A stretch of DNA of 64,000 nt, taken from assembly GCA_029891385.1 (NCBI GenBank), contig CM057228.1, forward strand, positions 86,478,964 to 86,542,963, given 5' to 3'. Under the pieces are notes generated by a model. That model was not told the DNA's origin. It made no database searches and was given only the letters and a program-made list of their open reading frames with translations. The stretch comes from Erythroxylum novogranatense (taxonomy: Eukaryota; Streptophyta; Magnoliopsida; Malpighiales; Erythroxylaceae). The position numbers were made by a program, and so were the translations under genes. How positions within the stretch are numbered: position 1 is the stretch's first letter; every line of letters begins with the position of its first letter. Of this stretch, positions 23,104 through 35,130 are shown piece after piece.

Positions 23104-24984
23104 TGTAAGTGCAAATCGACTTGTACATGGGGTAAGTCGACTTACGTATTCGAGACCGATAAGTCGACTTGTACATGGGGTAAGTCGACTTATGCAAGGA
23201 CGATCTTGTTTATATTGCGCCTAAAGGCAATCCCTTTAGCGTTTTGTTCAAAGTCGTGTGCGGACTTTATGAATAAATAAAGAAAGGCATATTTCATTAA
23301 TTTGATATTCATAAACATTGTTTATGAATTGATTTGATCTTTAATCAAATTAATGAAGTCCATGATATATGACATAGCATGAAGGAAATTATGATGTGAT
23401 CATACTACCGAGATTCCTATCATGTGCAATTATGTGGGTATCTAAATTCTTCCTAGTCATAGGATTAATGAGACTGGACATCATTAATCCGGATAGACTA
23501 GCACATGTCATATTCCTTGATTGGATCAGCGGTGGATCTCGAAGCTGTAAATATGAGATATTTAGAATTGACATGTGGATGCTTACTAGTGGTAGTAAGT
23601 TCATTGGATGACTGCCATGAGATCATCGCATGGATATCTTCTTCTAGTGTCGGTGATAATCTCATCATAGCAATGGTGCAAGTATCCTTAGACTTGAGGT
23701 ACTCGAGGATATCTTGAATCTTGATCACGTGCTTTGACTCCATTCCTTGTTGCCTTCGGAGGTAACTCATAGGGTGGTGCTTGGGTACAACTTGAGGTAT
23801 TGAAGATAATTTAGTAGCCAATAAAGGATTCACCACTTACGGATTAGCGAGAAGAGATACCCATAGCCTCTTGTGGGATCATTACTAAAGTGGTTAAAGC
23901 ATGTATGTCATGAAGAGTGTCTTCATTGACATATAGAGTAATGAGTCCCGGGGCGAAGCTATTATCACTAGGCTGGACTTGGTCTAGTGAGAGTTGACAC
24001 TTTGACCATACTCATAACCAAGTGGGGTATAGGATGGTGAAAGGGCGAATTGCACAAGAATTGTATACATGGAGGGTTTGTGATCGGTTCGTAATGAATA
24101 CATCAAACCGATTACTTTCCGATCAATTGGGGGTCATGATGTGTTGCTAGATACCGCTCATGACTTGCTTATATTAAGTGTTAATCTAAGTGGCCAACAT
24201 AACCGGGAGCCTAAAGGGTCACACGTATAAGAGTGTTTCAGAGAATCTGTAAAATAGTAATTGGACAGAGTTCCAATTATAGAGAGCATTAGGATTAAAT
24301 AGATCCCGATGGGATCGGGATATGTCCTGATGAGATCGCGACATCGATATTGCTAAGAAAGGTTTAGGTTTGTTTTGATCGGGCCAACCCGATTGGATGG
24401 ACCTTAGCAATTATATTCTAATTAATTAATTAAGTAATTAATTAATTAATTATTATATTTATATAAGCATGTATGCGTGGATGATGAAAAGGAGGATGAG
24501 AAGATTCTTTTTAAGCTTAGTCATCACTTGTAATTAATGACAAAAGACAAAATGATGTGATGAAAGATGAGAATCGTTGGCTTATGGTATAAGAAGAAAA
24601 GAAAGAGTCTTTCTTTGATCTTTGGAAGATCATCTTCGTAGGTTTTGGAAAAAGGAAAGAAAGAGTTTCTTTCTCTAACTCTTCTCAACGATTCTTCATC
24701 CTCTCCTCCAAGCTTTTCATCCTCCTCCAACGTTGATCTATGCTCTCAAGGATGAGGTAGGGTCTAGCGACCTTTAACTGTTCTAGCTATTCCCGGTCAA
24801 AGGGTTTGTCCGGTTAGGTTTTCTGATCTCTGCGTGGATCACCTTTAGAGATAGTCTCTTTGGCTATTTAGGTTGATGTCTTCATACCGACACCTGGATC
24901 CTGGGTTTCGGGAAAGTCCCGGGAACAAAAATTTTTGTTTTCCGCTGCCGGTACATGTGATGTACCTCCCGGGATTTTCTTACA
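23104..24984 (+). repeat. Copia A 3' LTR (1.88 kb)
   Basis: The partner of 5876-7762. It starts TGTAAGTGCAAATCG and has palindromes at 23113 (AAATCGACTT), 23134, 23161 and 23182. It ends TTTTCTTACA and is followed by TTAAG. A run of TTAATTAA words is at 24418-24450. Confidence 0.88.
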
Positions 24985-27419
24985 TTAAGCAAGGGGCAAA
25001 ATGGGCATTGCACACTCATTAAGGCTATTAAAAGAAGAAAAAGTTATTGTCTTATATTTTTTAAGAAGAAGAAATTGTGGGTGAAGAGAAGAAGAGAATA
25101 AAAGAAGAGAAAAAGAAGAGCAAAGTTAGGGTTTGGAGATTCTTGGAGAGTTTGAAGAATTTGGAGCTTCAACAAGTAAGTATAAGTATTGTTCTTCTTG
25201 ATTAGATAAATGAAACATGTTTTGATGTTAGTTAAGAGATGAATATGTGTTAGACGTTGTTGAGAATGGGTAAATGTATATGTTTACTTTTTGGGGTTAA
25301 TGATCAAATATATATTTAGATGTATTTTTCAAGTATATTGGGTTGAAATGGAGTTGAATATAAAGTAGAAATGATGGTTGAGGTTTAAGATGTGTTAGTT
25401 GTAGATGTTGGAAGTGAAAATCTGGAAAAAAATGAAGTGTTTGCATATGCCTCTGTGAAAATTCGCCGCGACCAACTTTTATTGGTTCACCGTGGCCAAC
25501 TTTGAGGAGAGAAGTTTGCCACGGTCAACTCAGGGGTTCGCCGCAACGAACTTGTTAGAATTTGGGCAGGCTTTTCTTTTTTGAAAAAGTTCGCCGCTGT
25601 GAAATTTTCAACACCGAGCATACTTCGGTATTTTGAACATAAACTTTTTTAGTTATCCAAATAGAGTAATTTTTGATTTGGTGTAAACTTGAGACATAGG
25701 GATACAAATTGTATGAAGGAGTTGAGTTCAAATTCAATCTCTAAGGATTTCAATTTTTGGATGGAAATTGAACATAGAATATTATTTCAGTATATGAATA
25801 GTCCAAAAATATTTAGAGTATAACTTTTAGGTTTCTAAACCAAATTGAAGGATTTTGGAGTCATTGGAAACTTAAGAAAATGGGGAACATTTTTCTACAA
25901 GAAAGTATTATTAAATTTCTTTATTTACCTGATCATAAATTGGAATTCTTATTGAATGGAGTTTTTGGCTATTGTTAAAGGAAATCAAGAAAGGCAAGAG
26001 GAGCAAAGGATGAAGCATCTTTGAGCAAGTTATAAGCAAGGATATTAAGGTGGGTTTCATGTTTATAATAGAAGTAATGAGCCTTAAATATTTTCTATTA
26101 AATCAAGAGAAGAAAATGAGTTCAAATTGCTTCATAATTGTTGCATCTATTGCTTTTAAATGATTTGAGGAATCTTTATATGTTTGATATATGAATTTTG
26201 CTGATGAATTTCAAAATAAAGATAGAAATGCATTGAAACATTTTATGTTATGCCTTGAAAAAATGTCATGGCATTTTGTATATTCAAAAAAGAAGAAAAA
26301 GTATGAGACTGTGAATATGTGAATGATTGAGTTAAGCATTGAAATTTGATTATGTTTAGGCAAGAGAGGAATGTTTCGTTGGTCACGTGCACGTTAACAT
26401 ATAGTCTTCTCCTAGCGCGCTTGAGGCCACGAGATCCTGAGAAATTGAATTTGTTTTGTTTATGATATAAACTTTGGTTTATTCGTTTCGTTCCACGAAA
26501 CTCTCGAGATATTTGTTTGTGCATTGCATCTTTGAATTGTTAAGAATGTTGCATAATTGAGTGTTATGCTTTGATGGTTACATGTATATGTTATGTTTAT
26601 ATGATGATATTTCTTTAACTATGAATTTTTGAGCTGAAATTATGAATTTGGTTAAGAATTTGAAAACTATAAGTGTTATGCATTCAATATGAAATTTTTA
26701 TAACAAATGAACATTTCAATTATTTTTTCTTATTCTCTGTTATAAACTTGTTACCCACGAGCTTTTAAGCTCACAACCATTCCGTCCCATCTTTAGGTGA
26801 AGACATCGCTTCGAGTCCTGCATGTTTTGTATTTTTAAGCTAGATTTTGTAAATACAAGGCTTTAGTCGCATTTTAAGGATTATTAGTTCATGTAATTTT
26901 TGCATTTTGAAAATTTGAGACATGGGTGTATTGTGGCTTGGAATGCCGTTAGAGTTTGTAAAACTCTATTCTTTGATGTTAATGAATTATGAATTATATA
27001 TAGATGATGTTGAGTTGAAAATTGATATACTTGAGGGAGTTATCGATTTGAGATTATTATTTTGATTATGAATTGTTGTTACATATATATAAGAGAGACA
27101 TGTTATAGTAAAGAGATATAGGATTTTTGTGAAGGATGAGAATTAGTTGTAAGAAATGAATTAAATGAAAAGAGATTGGAGAGTATGATGAGATAATATT
27201 GAATTGTTATGAAATGATGATGCATTTGAGGGAGTGATTTTGGGACAATGTAAATTGAAAGAAAGGTTAGGAAAGATGAAATTTTAGGTTAAAGGTTGTG
27301 ATTCCAAGGGGTTTTGCCGCGGCAAAATCACAAAGGTCACTGCAACAAAAATAACATTGTAGGTTCATCGCAGCGAAAGTTAACTTTCTCTCCGCGTCAT
27401 ATTTATGCCAAGAGGAGTG
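24985..27419 (+). other. Middle segment of element X (no genes)
   Basis: AT-rich non-coding sequence belonging to element X. A GC-rich palindrome patch is at 25462-25605 (TTCGCCGCGACCAAC-like words). A perfect 16-base palindrome TTTTGCCGCGGCAAAA is at 27312-27327, with a relative at about 27363. The LTR-like block with gctcacaaccattccg is near 26771. I see no credible coding sequence. Confidence 0.55.
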
Positions 27420-28684
27420 TGTTAGAGTAGTGCCCTAAAGGCAATCCCCTTTAGCGCATTTTGTTCATAGTCATGTACAGACTTTATGAATAAATAAAGC
27501 AAGGCATATTTCATTTATTTGATGTTCATTTTATTATGAATTGATAGTGATCTTTAATCAAATTAATGAAGTCCATGATATATGACATAGCATGAAGGAA
27601 ATTATGATGCGATCATACTACTGAGATTCCTATCATGTGCAATTATGTCAGTATCTAAATTATCCCTAATCATAGGATTAATGAGACTGGACATCGTTAA
27701 TCCGGATAGACTAGCACATGTCAAACTCCTTGATTGGATCAGCGGTGGATCTCGTAAAGCTGTAAATATTGAGATATTTAGATTTGACATGTGGATGCTT
27801 ACTAGTGGTAGTAAGTACATTGGATGACTGCCATGAGATCATCACATGGATGTCCTATACAAATGTCGTGATAATCTCATCATAGCAATGGTGCAAGTAT
27901 CCTTAGACTTGAGGTACTCGAGGATATCTTGAATCTTGATTACGTGCTTTGACTCCATTCCTTGTTACCTTCCGGAGGTCGCTCATAGAGTGGTGCTTGG
28001 AGTGCAGTTTGAGGTATTGAAGGTAATTGAGTAGCCAATAGAGGATTCACCACTTACGTGATAGCAGAAGAGATACCCATAGCCTCTTATCGGGATCATT
28101 ACTTTGAAGTCTCTGCGCCGAGCATACATGTGTCATGAAGAGGGTCTTCATGGACATATAAAGTAATGAGTCCTAGGGCGAGGCGATTACACTTGGACTA
28201 GATTTGATCGATCGGTCTAGTAAGAGTTGACACATTGCCCATACTCAAACCAAGTGGGGTATAGCATGGTGAAAGGATGAATTGCGATAATTGTCTATGG
28301 AAGGGTTCGTGATATGGTTTCATTAGTCAAACCAATTACTTTCGGTCGATTGGGGTCGTGATGTGTTGCTAGATACCGCTCATGACTTGCTCAGATTAAG
28401 TGTTCATCTAAGTGGCCAACATAACCGGAACCTAATGGGTCTGCAGCATAAGAGTGGCTCAAAATCAGTAAAATAGTTTGGACGGAGATCGATATCCGGA
28501 GAGCAATAGGATTAAATGGATCCCGATGAGATTGGGATATGTCGATGAGATCGCGACATCGACATTCTTTGAAAACCGTTTAGGTGATTTTTATTGGCGG
28601 GGCCCGCAGACCGGTAGGACCGACTCGAGTGTGACTGGACCACTTCAGCATTAATATATATATATATAAGATTAATTAATTAAG

Positions 28685-28689
<5 letters not shown>

Positions 28690-28733
<44 letters not shown>
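28690..28733. repeat. (TA)n microsatellite
   Basis: About 22 TA units inside the copia C 5' LTR. The same site in the 3' LTR (near 36400-36430) has a shorter, interrupted run. This indicates expansion after insertion, or an assembly effect. Confidence 0.9.
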
Positions 28734-28740
<7 letters not shown>

Positions 28741-28856
28741 CGTGGAAGATGGAGGAGAGGATGGAAGAAGTTTCCATTTATATGCTTAGTCATTAAGCAT
28801 TTAATTGCAAAAAGACAAAACTAAGTTAATGAAAGATGAGAGGCTCGTGGATGATG

Positions 28857-28864
28857 TATATAAG
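28857..28864 (+). promoter_or_regulatory. TATA box of copia C LTR
   Basis: TATATAAG in the context gatgatgtatataagttagg, about 390 bases before the LTR end; conserved at 36553-36560 in the other LTR. Inferred promoter. Confidence 0.5.
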
Positions 28865-29254
28865 TTAGGTTTGAATAAAACCTAAGGCTTTTAAAATGAG
28901 GATTATCGTGGGTTGAGAAAGAAGATAGAAAAGTGTTTTCAAAGGTTCTTCCTCTCTTCTCCAACGATCTCTTCTTCATCTCAAGCTTCATTTTCATCTT
29001 CCTCCAAGGTTGAATCCTAAGCTCTCCTAGACTAAGGTGAGATCTAGCAGTCTTTTCTTTAGTCTAGCTATTCCCGGTCAAAGGTTTGTCCGGTTAGGTT
29101 TCGACCTCTGCGTGGATACCGTTAGAGGCGGTCTCCTTTGGTCGTTATGGTTTGGTGATTATACTTACACATGGATCCTGGCTTTGGGAATGTCCGGGAC
29201 TCAAAATTTTAAATCCGCACTGTGTTCATGTGATGAACACCGGGATTTTCCTGA

Positions 29255-29266
29255 TGGTATCGAGCC
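29255..29266 (+). promoter_or_regulatory. Primer-binding site of copia C
   Basis: TGGTATCGAGCC, the same variant of the initiator tRNA-Met primer site as in copia B. Confidence 0.85.
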
Positions 29267-31223
29267 GCTTGTGTTGTATAAGCAGTCAAAATGATAACTA
29301 GGTCGAATTCCATTGTGCATTGAGTGTGTAGCATCCGCTACGTGAATTTCGAAATCAGTATAGACTTAGGGTTTTTGAAATTTTCTGCCATAGACTTGCT
29401 CATAAGATGTTGCTGAATGTGTCTATGAAAGGAAAAAATTTATCGATGTCGATTGATATGGTTTTGCTAATTTAATTCCCTAAGTTTCGGATGCTGTCTT
29501 GTTGAACGTTTCTGAAACAGGTATACTTGTAAATTCGAGAATAATTTCTATAAATTTTTTTTTAAAGATTGGTTTTCACCGACATGTCCCTAAGATGTTT
29601 GTGAATGTCTCTGTGGATGGAAAAATGAAGGTGATTTACCATTTATTTCCGAATTTCTTGTGTGCTGATGGAAATGTCTGTATTGGAGAACACAGATTCT
29701 GGTTCGGCTAGATTGCTGAGGTTCAATGAGTTTTTGTGGGAAATAAATCCTGGAAAAATTCATGGAGAATGTTGGGAACATGTTTTCACCTCTGTAATTT
29801 TCTCAGTATTTATTGAAAGTGTTTCAATGATCATTTTGAGCAAAATGTTGGCGTAGCAGTTTTGAGAAAGTTTTTGGGTCTATTTTGTTTGGAATGATTG
29901 GTTGTGTATTTCTCATTTCCAATGCCTTGAATCATTTTATAGTGATTAAAATGTGTTATATTGATGTGGCATGCATCCCAAGATGAGATTCTTGAATTTG
30001 GGTTTCAATAATTTTGGATGTCGAATAGGTCACTTTAGCATCTCGTTAGCTTATTAGTTATCTTGGTTATTTTGGCCGTCGCAATTTGTGTGACAAGTGC
30101 CGGAGCAATCTTGATAACGTGTAACCTACCTAGAGATACTTAGCATGATAATTTGATATTCTTAAATTATGTGGAAATCTAGTGGTTAATGGTGATTAAT
30201 CGGTTTCAAGTTTTCTCATCTAGTATGACTAATTAAGCAAGCACGCGTTTTAATGAATATGATTCATTAGCACATCAATATAAAGGATAATATACTTGGT
30301 ATATTGGTATTGTGAATTGGAACTACGCGGATTGAGAATTAGCTGATTTAAGAGCAATTCCATGTCACCAGTCGACTGGCACTGAGGCTAGTCGACTGTG
30401 ACTTATATCTTGTCTTGTCACCAACGATTGGAACACGAGCGATCGATTGGTGCTATTGTTTCAGTGGGTGGACTTGATCTCTTTGGAATAAGAGCAAAGA
30501 AGAAGACTAGTCGACCGGCACAAGTGCTAGTCATTTGAAACTTCTGAGTGGGATGATGGGTGATTTTGGTATAAATTCAATGCGATTGATGCAATGCCCT
30601 AAATCAGACCATATAGTCATGGTGACTATGATCCTTGGATGAGATTAGAAAGATTAGACCTAAATCCCTCAATTTAAATATGAAAACTAACGCCTTCCAT
30701 TAATATGGTAAGAACCAGAGTTCTTATAGGGTTGAGTTGTTGGGCAAACTCAAGCTCGCCCTATACGGATATGTTCGAACCATGGAAATGAGATTTTCGG
30801 ATTAATGGGTCGGTTTTCCTAGAAGCATTGATTTGTTGGGCAAACTCAAGGTCAACGTGGACAGAGGCGAAATTGGGTAGTGTACATCAGATGTACACGC
30901 ATCAAGTGTTGATAACCCAATGTATGTGCATACATCAACTGTTGATAGCACTGGGCGATATTTGCATTTGAGATGCAATTGGTATGTCCGATACCTACCG
31001 ATTGACCTAAGGTGGCTTGTTGGGCAAACCCAAGGTCATTCTTAGTAATGTCGGATATCGACCCACTAGGTCAATGTGCCATTTTGTTTCTTGGATTCAT
31101 GATGAGGGTTATGGATTCTATTGAAACTAGTGGGAGCCATATGTATATCATTTAAGTCCTTATGATCATACATTCAATTCAATTCTAACTTTCTTTCTCT
31201 CTCTACTTTTAGGTTGGTTGAAG
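29267..31223 (+). mobile_element. Copia C leader (non-coding)
   Basis: About 1.96 kb without a credible gene. It contains the palindromes CCAGTCGACTGG (30368) and CTAGTCGACTGT (about 30389), and the relative ACTAGTCGACCGG near 30505. The repeated word TTGTTGGGCAAACYCAAG occurs at 30737, 30833 and 31017. The layout matches the copia A and B leaders, but the palindrome has a different flank. Confidence 0.75.
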
Positions 31224-32160
31224 ATGTCGACTAGTGTGAATCTTCGCGCTCTAATGGACTCAAACAAATTAACTGGACCAAATTTTCTTGATTGGCTGCG
31301 AAATCTGAGAATTGTTCTCGATCGAGGATCTAGGATATATCCTTGATTTTCCGCTTCGGATCCACTTCTTGAAGGAGCTTCGATGATGATCGGAAGGCAT
31401 ATAATAAGCATCTAAAAGACGATGACATAGCCACCGCATTATGCTTGCATCGATGTCACCGATGCTGCGAAGCGAAAGACGAGTCTATGGATGCTCACAC
31501 GATAGTGTTTCATCTACTAGAGTTGTTTGATGAGCAAGCTCGGTCCGAGCGGTTCGAGACCTCAAGGTTGCTCTTTACAACGAAGATGACTCTGGTTCAT
31601 CTGCGGTGCAATATGCATTGAAGATGAATGGCTATATTGAGAGGTTGGCGTCTTAGGTTTTGTGATGGATTACGAGTTAAGTATAGACTTAATTCTTGTT
31701 GGTTTGTCAGATAGTTACTCAAAGTTTGTGTTGAACTATCGAATGAACCAAATATCCACCACAATTCCCGAGTGATCAATCTGCAAGGCAATGAGTAATG
31801 TGTGAAGCAAGATAGCAGGCGTTGCTTATTGGTGGATTCTTCTTCCTCTGGTTCCAAGAAAAGGAAACAGAAGAAGAAAAAGGCTCAGAAGCCGAAAGGA
31901 AGTGCAGCGAAAGGCAAGAAGAAGACCAAAGAGACTGCACCAAAAGGTACCTGCTTTCATTGTGGTAAGTCTGGTCATTGGAGGCGTAATTGCAAAGTCT
32001 ATCTGGAAGAACTGAAGCACAAGAAGGCATCAGATGCCTCGACTTCTTCAGGTATGTTTGTCATTGAGGTTAATACTGTTTCTGATCATAACATATGGGT
32101 ATTAGATACGGTTGTGGCTCACACATATGCAATGATATCAGGGCCTCGGGGACGATGGCT
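31224..32160 (+). pseudogene. Copia C gag and protease (broken)
   Basis: Gag starts at ATG 31224 (MSTSVNLRALMDSNKLTGPN, a typical copia gag start). The frame breaks several times up to 31800. The frame from 31802 encodes a Lys-rich tail (SSSSGSKKRKQKKKKAQKP) and a perfect CCHC zinc knuckle CFHCGKSGHWRRNC at about 31950-31992, which packages RNA. The protease follows: WVLDTVVAHTYA near 32096, where the catalytic DTG has become DTV. One G lost from the acggg run would explain this and the following frameshift. Confidence 0.85.
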
Positions 32161-33204
32161 GACTCATAAAAGGAGAAATGGACTGCGTGTTGGCAATGGA
32201 GCAAGAGTTCTTTGCATTAGTAGGGATTTATGTTTTGACACTCCCAGGTGGGCTTGTACTTAACTTGGATGATTGTTATTTTGTACCGTGTTAACAAAGA
32301 ACATATTATACATTTCTTGTTTAAATAGATTTGGTTTCCATTTGTCTTTTGGTAACAATGGTTGTTCTATTAGCTCAAATGGAATGCTTTATGGTACTTG
32401 GTACATTATGCAATGGTATTTACATATTAGATATGTCACATCCGGTTATGAATGTCAATGACGCTAAAAGACATAAAGAGATAATTTAAAATCAACTTAC
32501 TTATGGCATTGTCGCTTGGCCATATAAATGAGAGGCGATCGCTAAACTCCACAAGAGTGGAAATTTAGGGTCATTTGATTATGAATCATATGACACATGT
32601 GAATCTTGTTTGTTAGACAAAATGACTAAGTTACCTTTTAAGGAAAGGGTGAGCGAGCGATCGGATTATTAGATCTAATACATTCGGATGTATGTGGTCC
32701 GATGTCCATCCATGCCGTAAGTGGTTGCCGTTACTTCATTACCTTTATCGATGATTATTCTCGATATGGGTATCTGTATCCAATGAGATACAAATGAAGC
32801 GTTTGAAAAGTTCAAACAATTGAAATGAAGTAGAAAACCAACTTGGGAAAAGTATTAAAACATTACGATCCGATCGTGGTGGTGAATACTTAGACCAAGA
32901 GTTTTGGATTATCTCGTAGATAATGGGATTTTATCTCGATGGACTCCTCCTTACACACCACAAAGATAATGGTGTGGCAGAAGGAGAAATCGAACCTTCT
33001 TTGGACATGGTTCGATCTATGATGGGCTTTGCACAATTGCCAAAATCCTTTTGGGGGTATGCCCTTGAGACAGCTGTTTACTTGTTAAACAGAGTTCCAT
33101 CAAAGTCAGTTGATGTTACTCCATATGAGATGTGGACTAACAAGAAACCTTATCTTTCTCATTTGAAAGTATGGGGTTGTCCTGCTTATGTAAAGCGGAC
33201 TTGA
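32161..33204 (+). pseudogene. Copia C GAG-pre-integrase and integrase
   Basis: The zinc-binding region is at about 32470-32640 (translations containing SFDYESYDTCESCLLDKMTK). The integrase catalytic core follows, with the piece 32923-33204 reading MVRSMMGFAQLPKSFWGYAL, LLNRVPSK, and TPYEMWTNKKPYLSHLKVWG. This domain inserts the cDNA into the host chromosome. Frameshifts separate the blocks; the frame again breaks at 33205 within VKRT. Confidence 0.85.
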
Positions 33205-34983
33205 TCGAGATAAGCTTGAAGCAAAATCTGACAAGTGTTTGTTCGTAGGATATCCTAACGAAACAAGGGGATATCAATTCTACCTTGCTGAGGAACAAAA
33301 GGTGTTTGTTTCAAGGCATGCTGTCTTTTTAGAGAAAGAGTTTCTTTTAAAAGAGGACAGTGGGAGCAAAATTGAACTTGAAGAAGTTCAAGATGCTCGG
33401 ACAGACGCAGATCAACTGCCTGAACCTGAAACTGTAACTCATACAGATGAGGTAACAGTTCAACCTTCTACTACACACAAAATTCGTAGGTCAAGTAGGA
33501 TACGCTCTGTTCCCGAGAGATATGGATTTCTCGTAAGTGAACAGAATGACGTATTGCTCATAGAGGATGATGAGCCTACCACCTATGAAGAGGTTCTGAA
33601 GAGTTCAGAGTCTAAAAAATGGCTTCGTGCCATGAAATCTGAAATGGATTCCATGTATGAAAACCAAGTATGGACTTTGGTTGGTGCACCTGAAGGGATA
33701 AAACCTATAGGGTGCAAATGGGTTTTCAAGAAGAAAACCGACATGGATGGTAATGTGATTACCTATAAAGCAAGGCTTGTGGCTAAAGATTTTTGTCAAA
33801 GACAAGGAATTGACTATGACAAGACCTTCAGTCCAGTAGCAATGCTTAAATCCATTAGGATACTCCTAGCCATTGCCGCTCATTATGATTATGAGATATG
33901 ACAAATGGATGTGAAGACAGCTTTCTGAATGGAAATCGGTGAGGATGTGTACATGACACAACTCGAGGGCTTCATTTCACGATGGCGAAAAGGTATGCAA
34001 GCTTCGTAAATCCATTTATGGATTGAAGCAAGCATCCAGAGTTGGAATATCCGTTTGATGAGACAATCAAAGAGTTTGGTTTCTCACAAAATCCGGATGA
34101 ACACCTTGTGTGTACAAGAAGGTTAATGGGCGCAATCGTATTCCTTGTGTTATATGTAGATGACATATTGTTACTAGGAAGCGATGTCTCAATCCGCAAT
34201 CAAGTAAAAATTTGGTTGTCAAACAATTTTCCATGAAAGACCTTGGAGAAGCAACTTATATCCTTGGGATAAAGATTTATAGAGATAGATCGAAGAGGTT
34301 GCTTGGTCTTTCACGGTCAACGACATAGACAAGGTGCTAAAGAGGTTTAGCATGGAGCAATCCAAGAGAGGGTTTCTTCCATTGTTCATGGGATAACACT
34401 CAAGTCCATGTGTCCTAAGACACAGGATGAGAGGATGCGCATGAATATGATCCGTATGCATCTGCATAGGATCTATCATGTACGCAATGCTATATACGAG
34501 ACCCGATGTATCATATGCTCTAAGTGTTACGAGCGGATACCAATCGGATCTGGTGAGGGTCTTTGGGTGGTATCAAGAATATCCTAAAGTACTTGCGAAA
34601 AACTAAGGATGTTTTTTGATATATGGAGATGGAAGTCTCCAGTGGCGGGCATCAGATGCGATTTTCAACTGATAAGGGCGACTCGAGTCCCAATCGGTTA
34701 TGTTTTCACACTAAACGGCGGAGCGATCGGTTGGAAGAGTTCCAAACAGGAGAAGACTGCTGATTCAACGACCGAGGCAGAGTACATTGCCGCATCAGAC
34801 GCAACAAAGGAAGCAGTTTGGATCAAGAAGTTCATTTCTGAACTTGGTGTGGTTCCTAGCTGTGATGGACCCATACAGTTGTATTGTGACAACACTGGGG
34901 CTATTCTTGCGCAAGCAAAGGAGCCAAGGTCTCATCAGCGATCCAAACATGTACTCGCCGATACCATTTGATTCGGAGATCAT
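33205..34983 (+). pseudogene. Copia C reverse transcriptase and RNase H
   Basis: 33239-33901 is a 220-codon open stretch: the integrase C-terminus (FVGYPNETRGYQF), linker, and RT start (CKWVFKKKTDMDGNVITYKA, ending near the RT palm). A frame change near 33900 leads to a segment with GLKQAS. 34042-34236 contains LYVDDILLLGSD, the catalytic YVDD. 34609-34971 is RNase H with STTEAEYIAASDATKEAVW and QLYCDNTGAI. All motifs are recognisable, but they lie in different frames. Confidence 0.88.
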
Positions 34984-35119
34984 TGCTCGGTGATGTCACG
35001 ATAGAGAGAATTCTACGAAGCGAATATTCCGATCCGTTGACAAAACCATTGTCACGAAGTATTTTGATTCTCATGTACTCGCTTATGGTATTAGATACCA
35101 AGGCGATTGGCTTTAGGTC

Positions 35120-35130
35120 AAGTGGGAGAT
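35120..35130 (+). promoter_or_regulatory. Polypurine tract of copia C
   Basis: AAGTGGGAGAT directly precedes the 3' LTR and would prime plus-strand DNA synthesis. The same tract adjoins the copia B 3' LTR on the minus strand. Confidence 0.75.

Larger units (their letters stand above)
5876..24984 (+). mobile_element. Copia A: Ty1/copia retrotransposon, interrupted by copia B
   Basis: The outer span of a + strand copia element with LTRs at 5876-7762 and 23104-24984, flanked by TTAGG (5871-5875) and TTAAG (24985-24989), a TSD with one mismatch. The internal region (7763-12086 plus 21697-23103, about 5.7 kb) has a tRNA-Met-type primer site, a ~2.1 kb non-coding leader, and degraded gag, integrase, RT and RNase H. 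Copia B (- strand) is inserted in the pol region between integrase and RT. It is non-autonomous now: almost every domain is frameshifted. Confidence 0.88.
27420..29253 (+). repeat. Copia C 5' LTR (1.83 kb)
   Basis: Starts TGTTAGAGTAGTGCC. The end is blurred: ..GGGATTTTCCTGATGG, where the partner reads TTTTCCTACA, so the last bases are mutated or mis-read. The TATA-like TATATAAG is at 28857-28864. A (TA)n microsatellite of about 44 bases at 28690-28733 is much shorter in the partner LTR. Confidence 0.9.

Noticed and set aside
5867..24996. Treating the two TGTAAGTGC copies as independent solo LTRs
   Set aside because: The primer site follows the first, RNase H and a polypurine-like end precede the second, and the flanks TTAGG/TTAAG nearly match; they are the two ends of one element.
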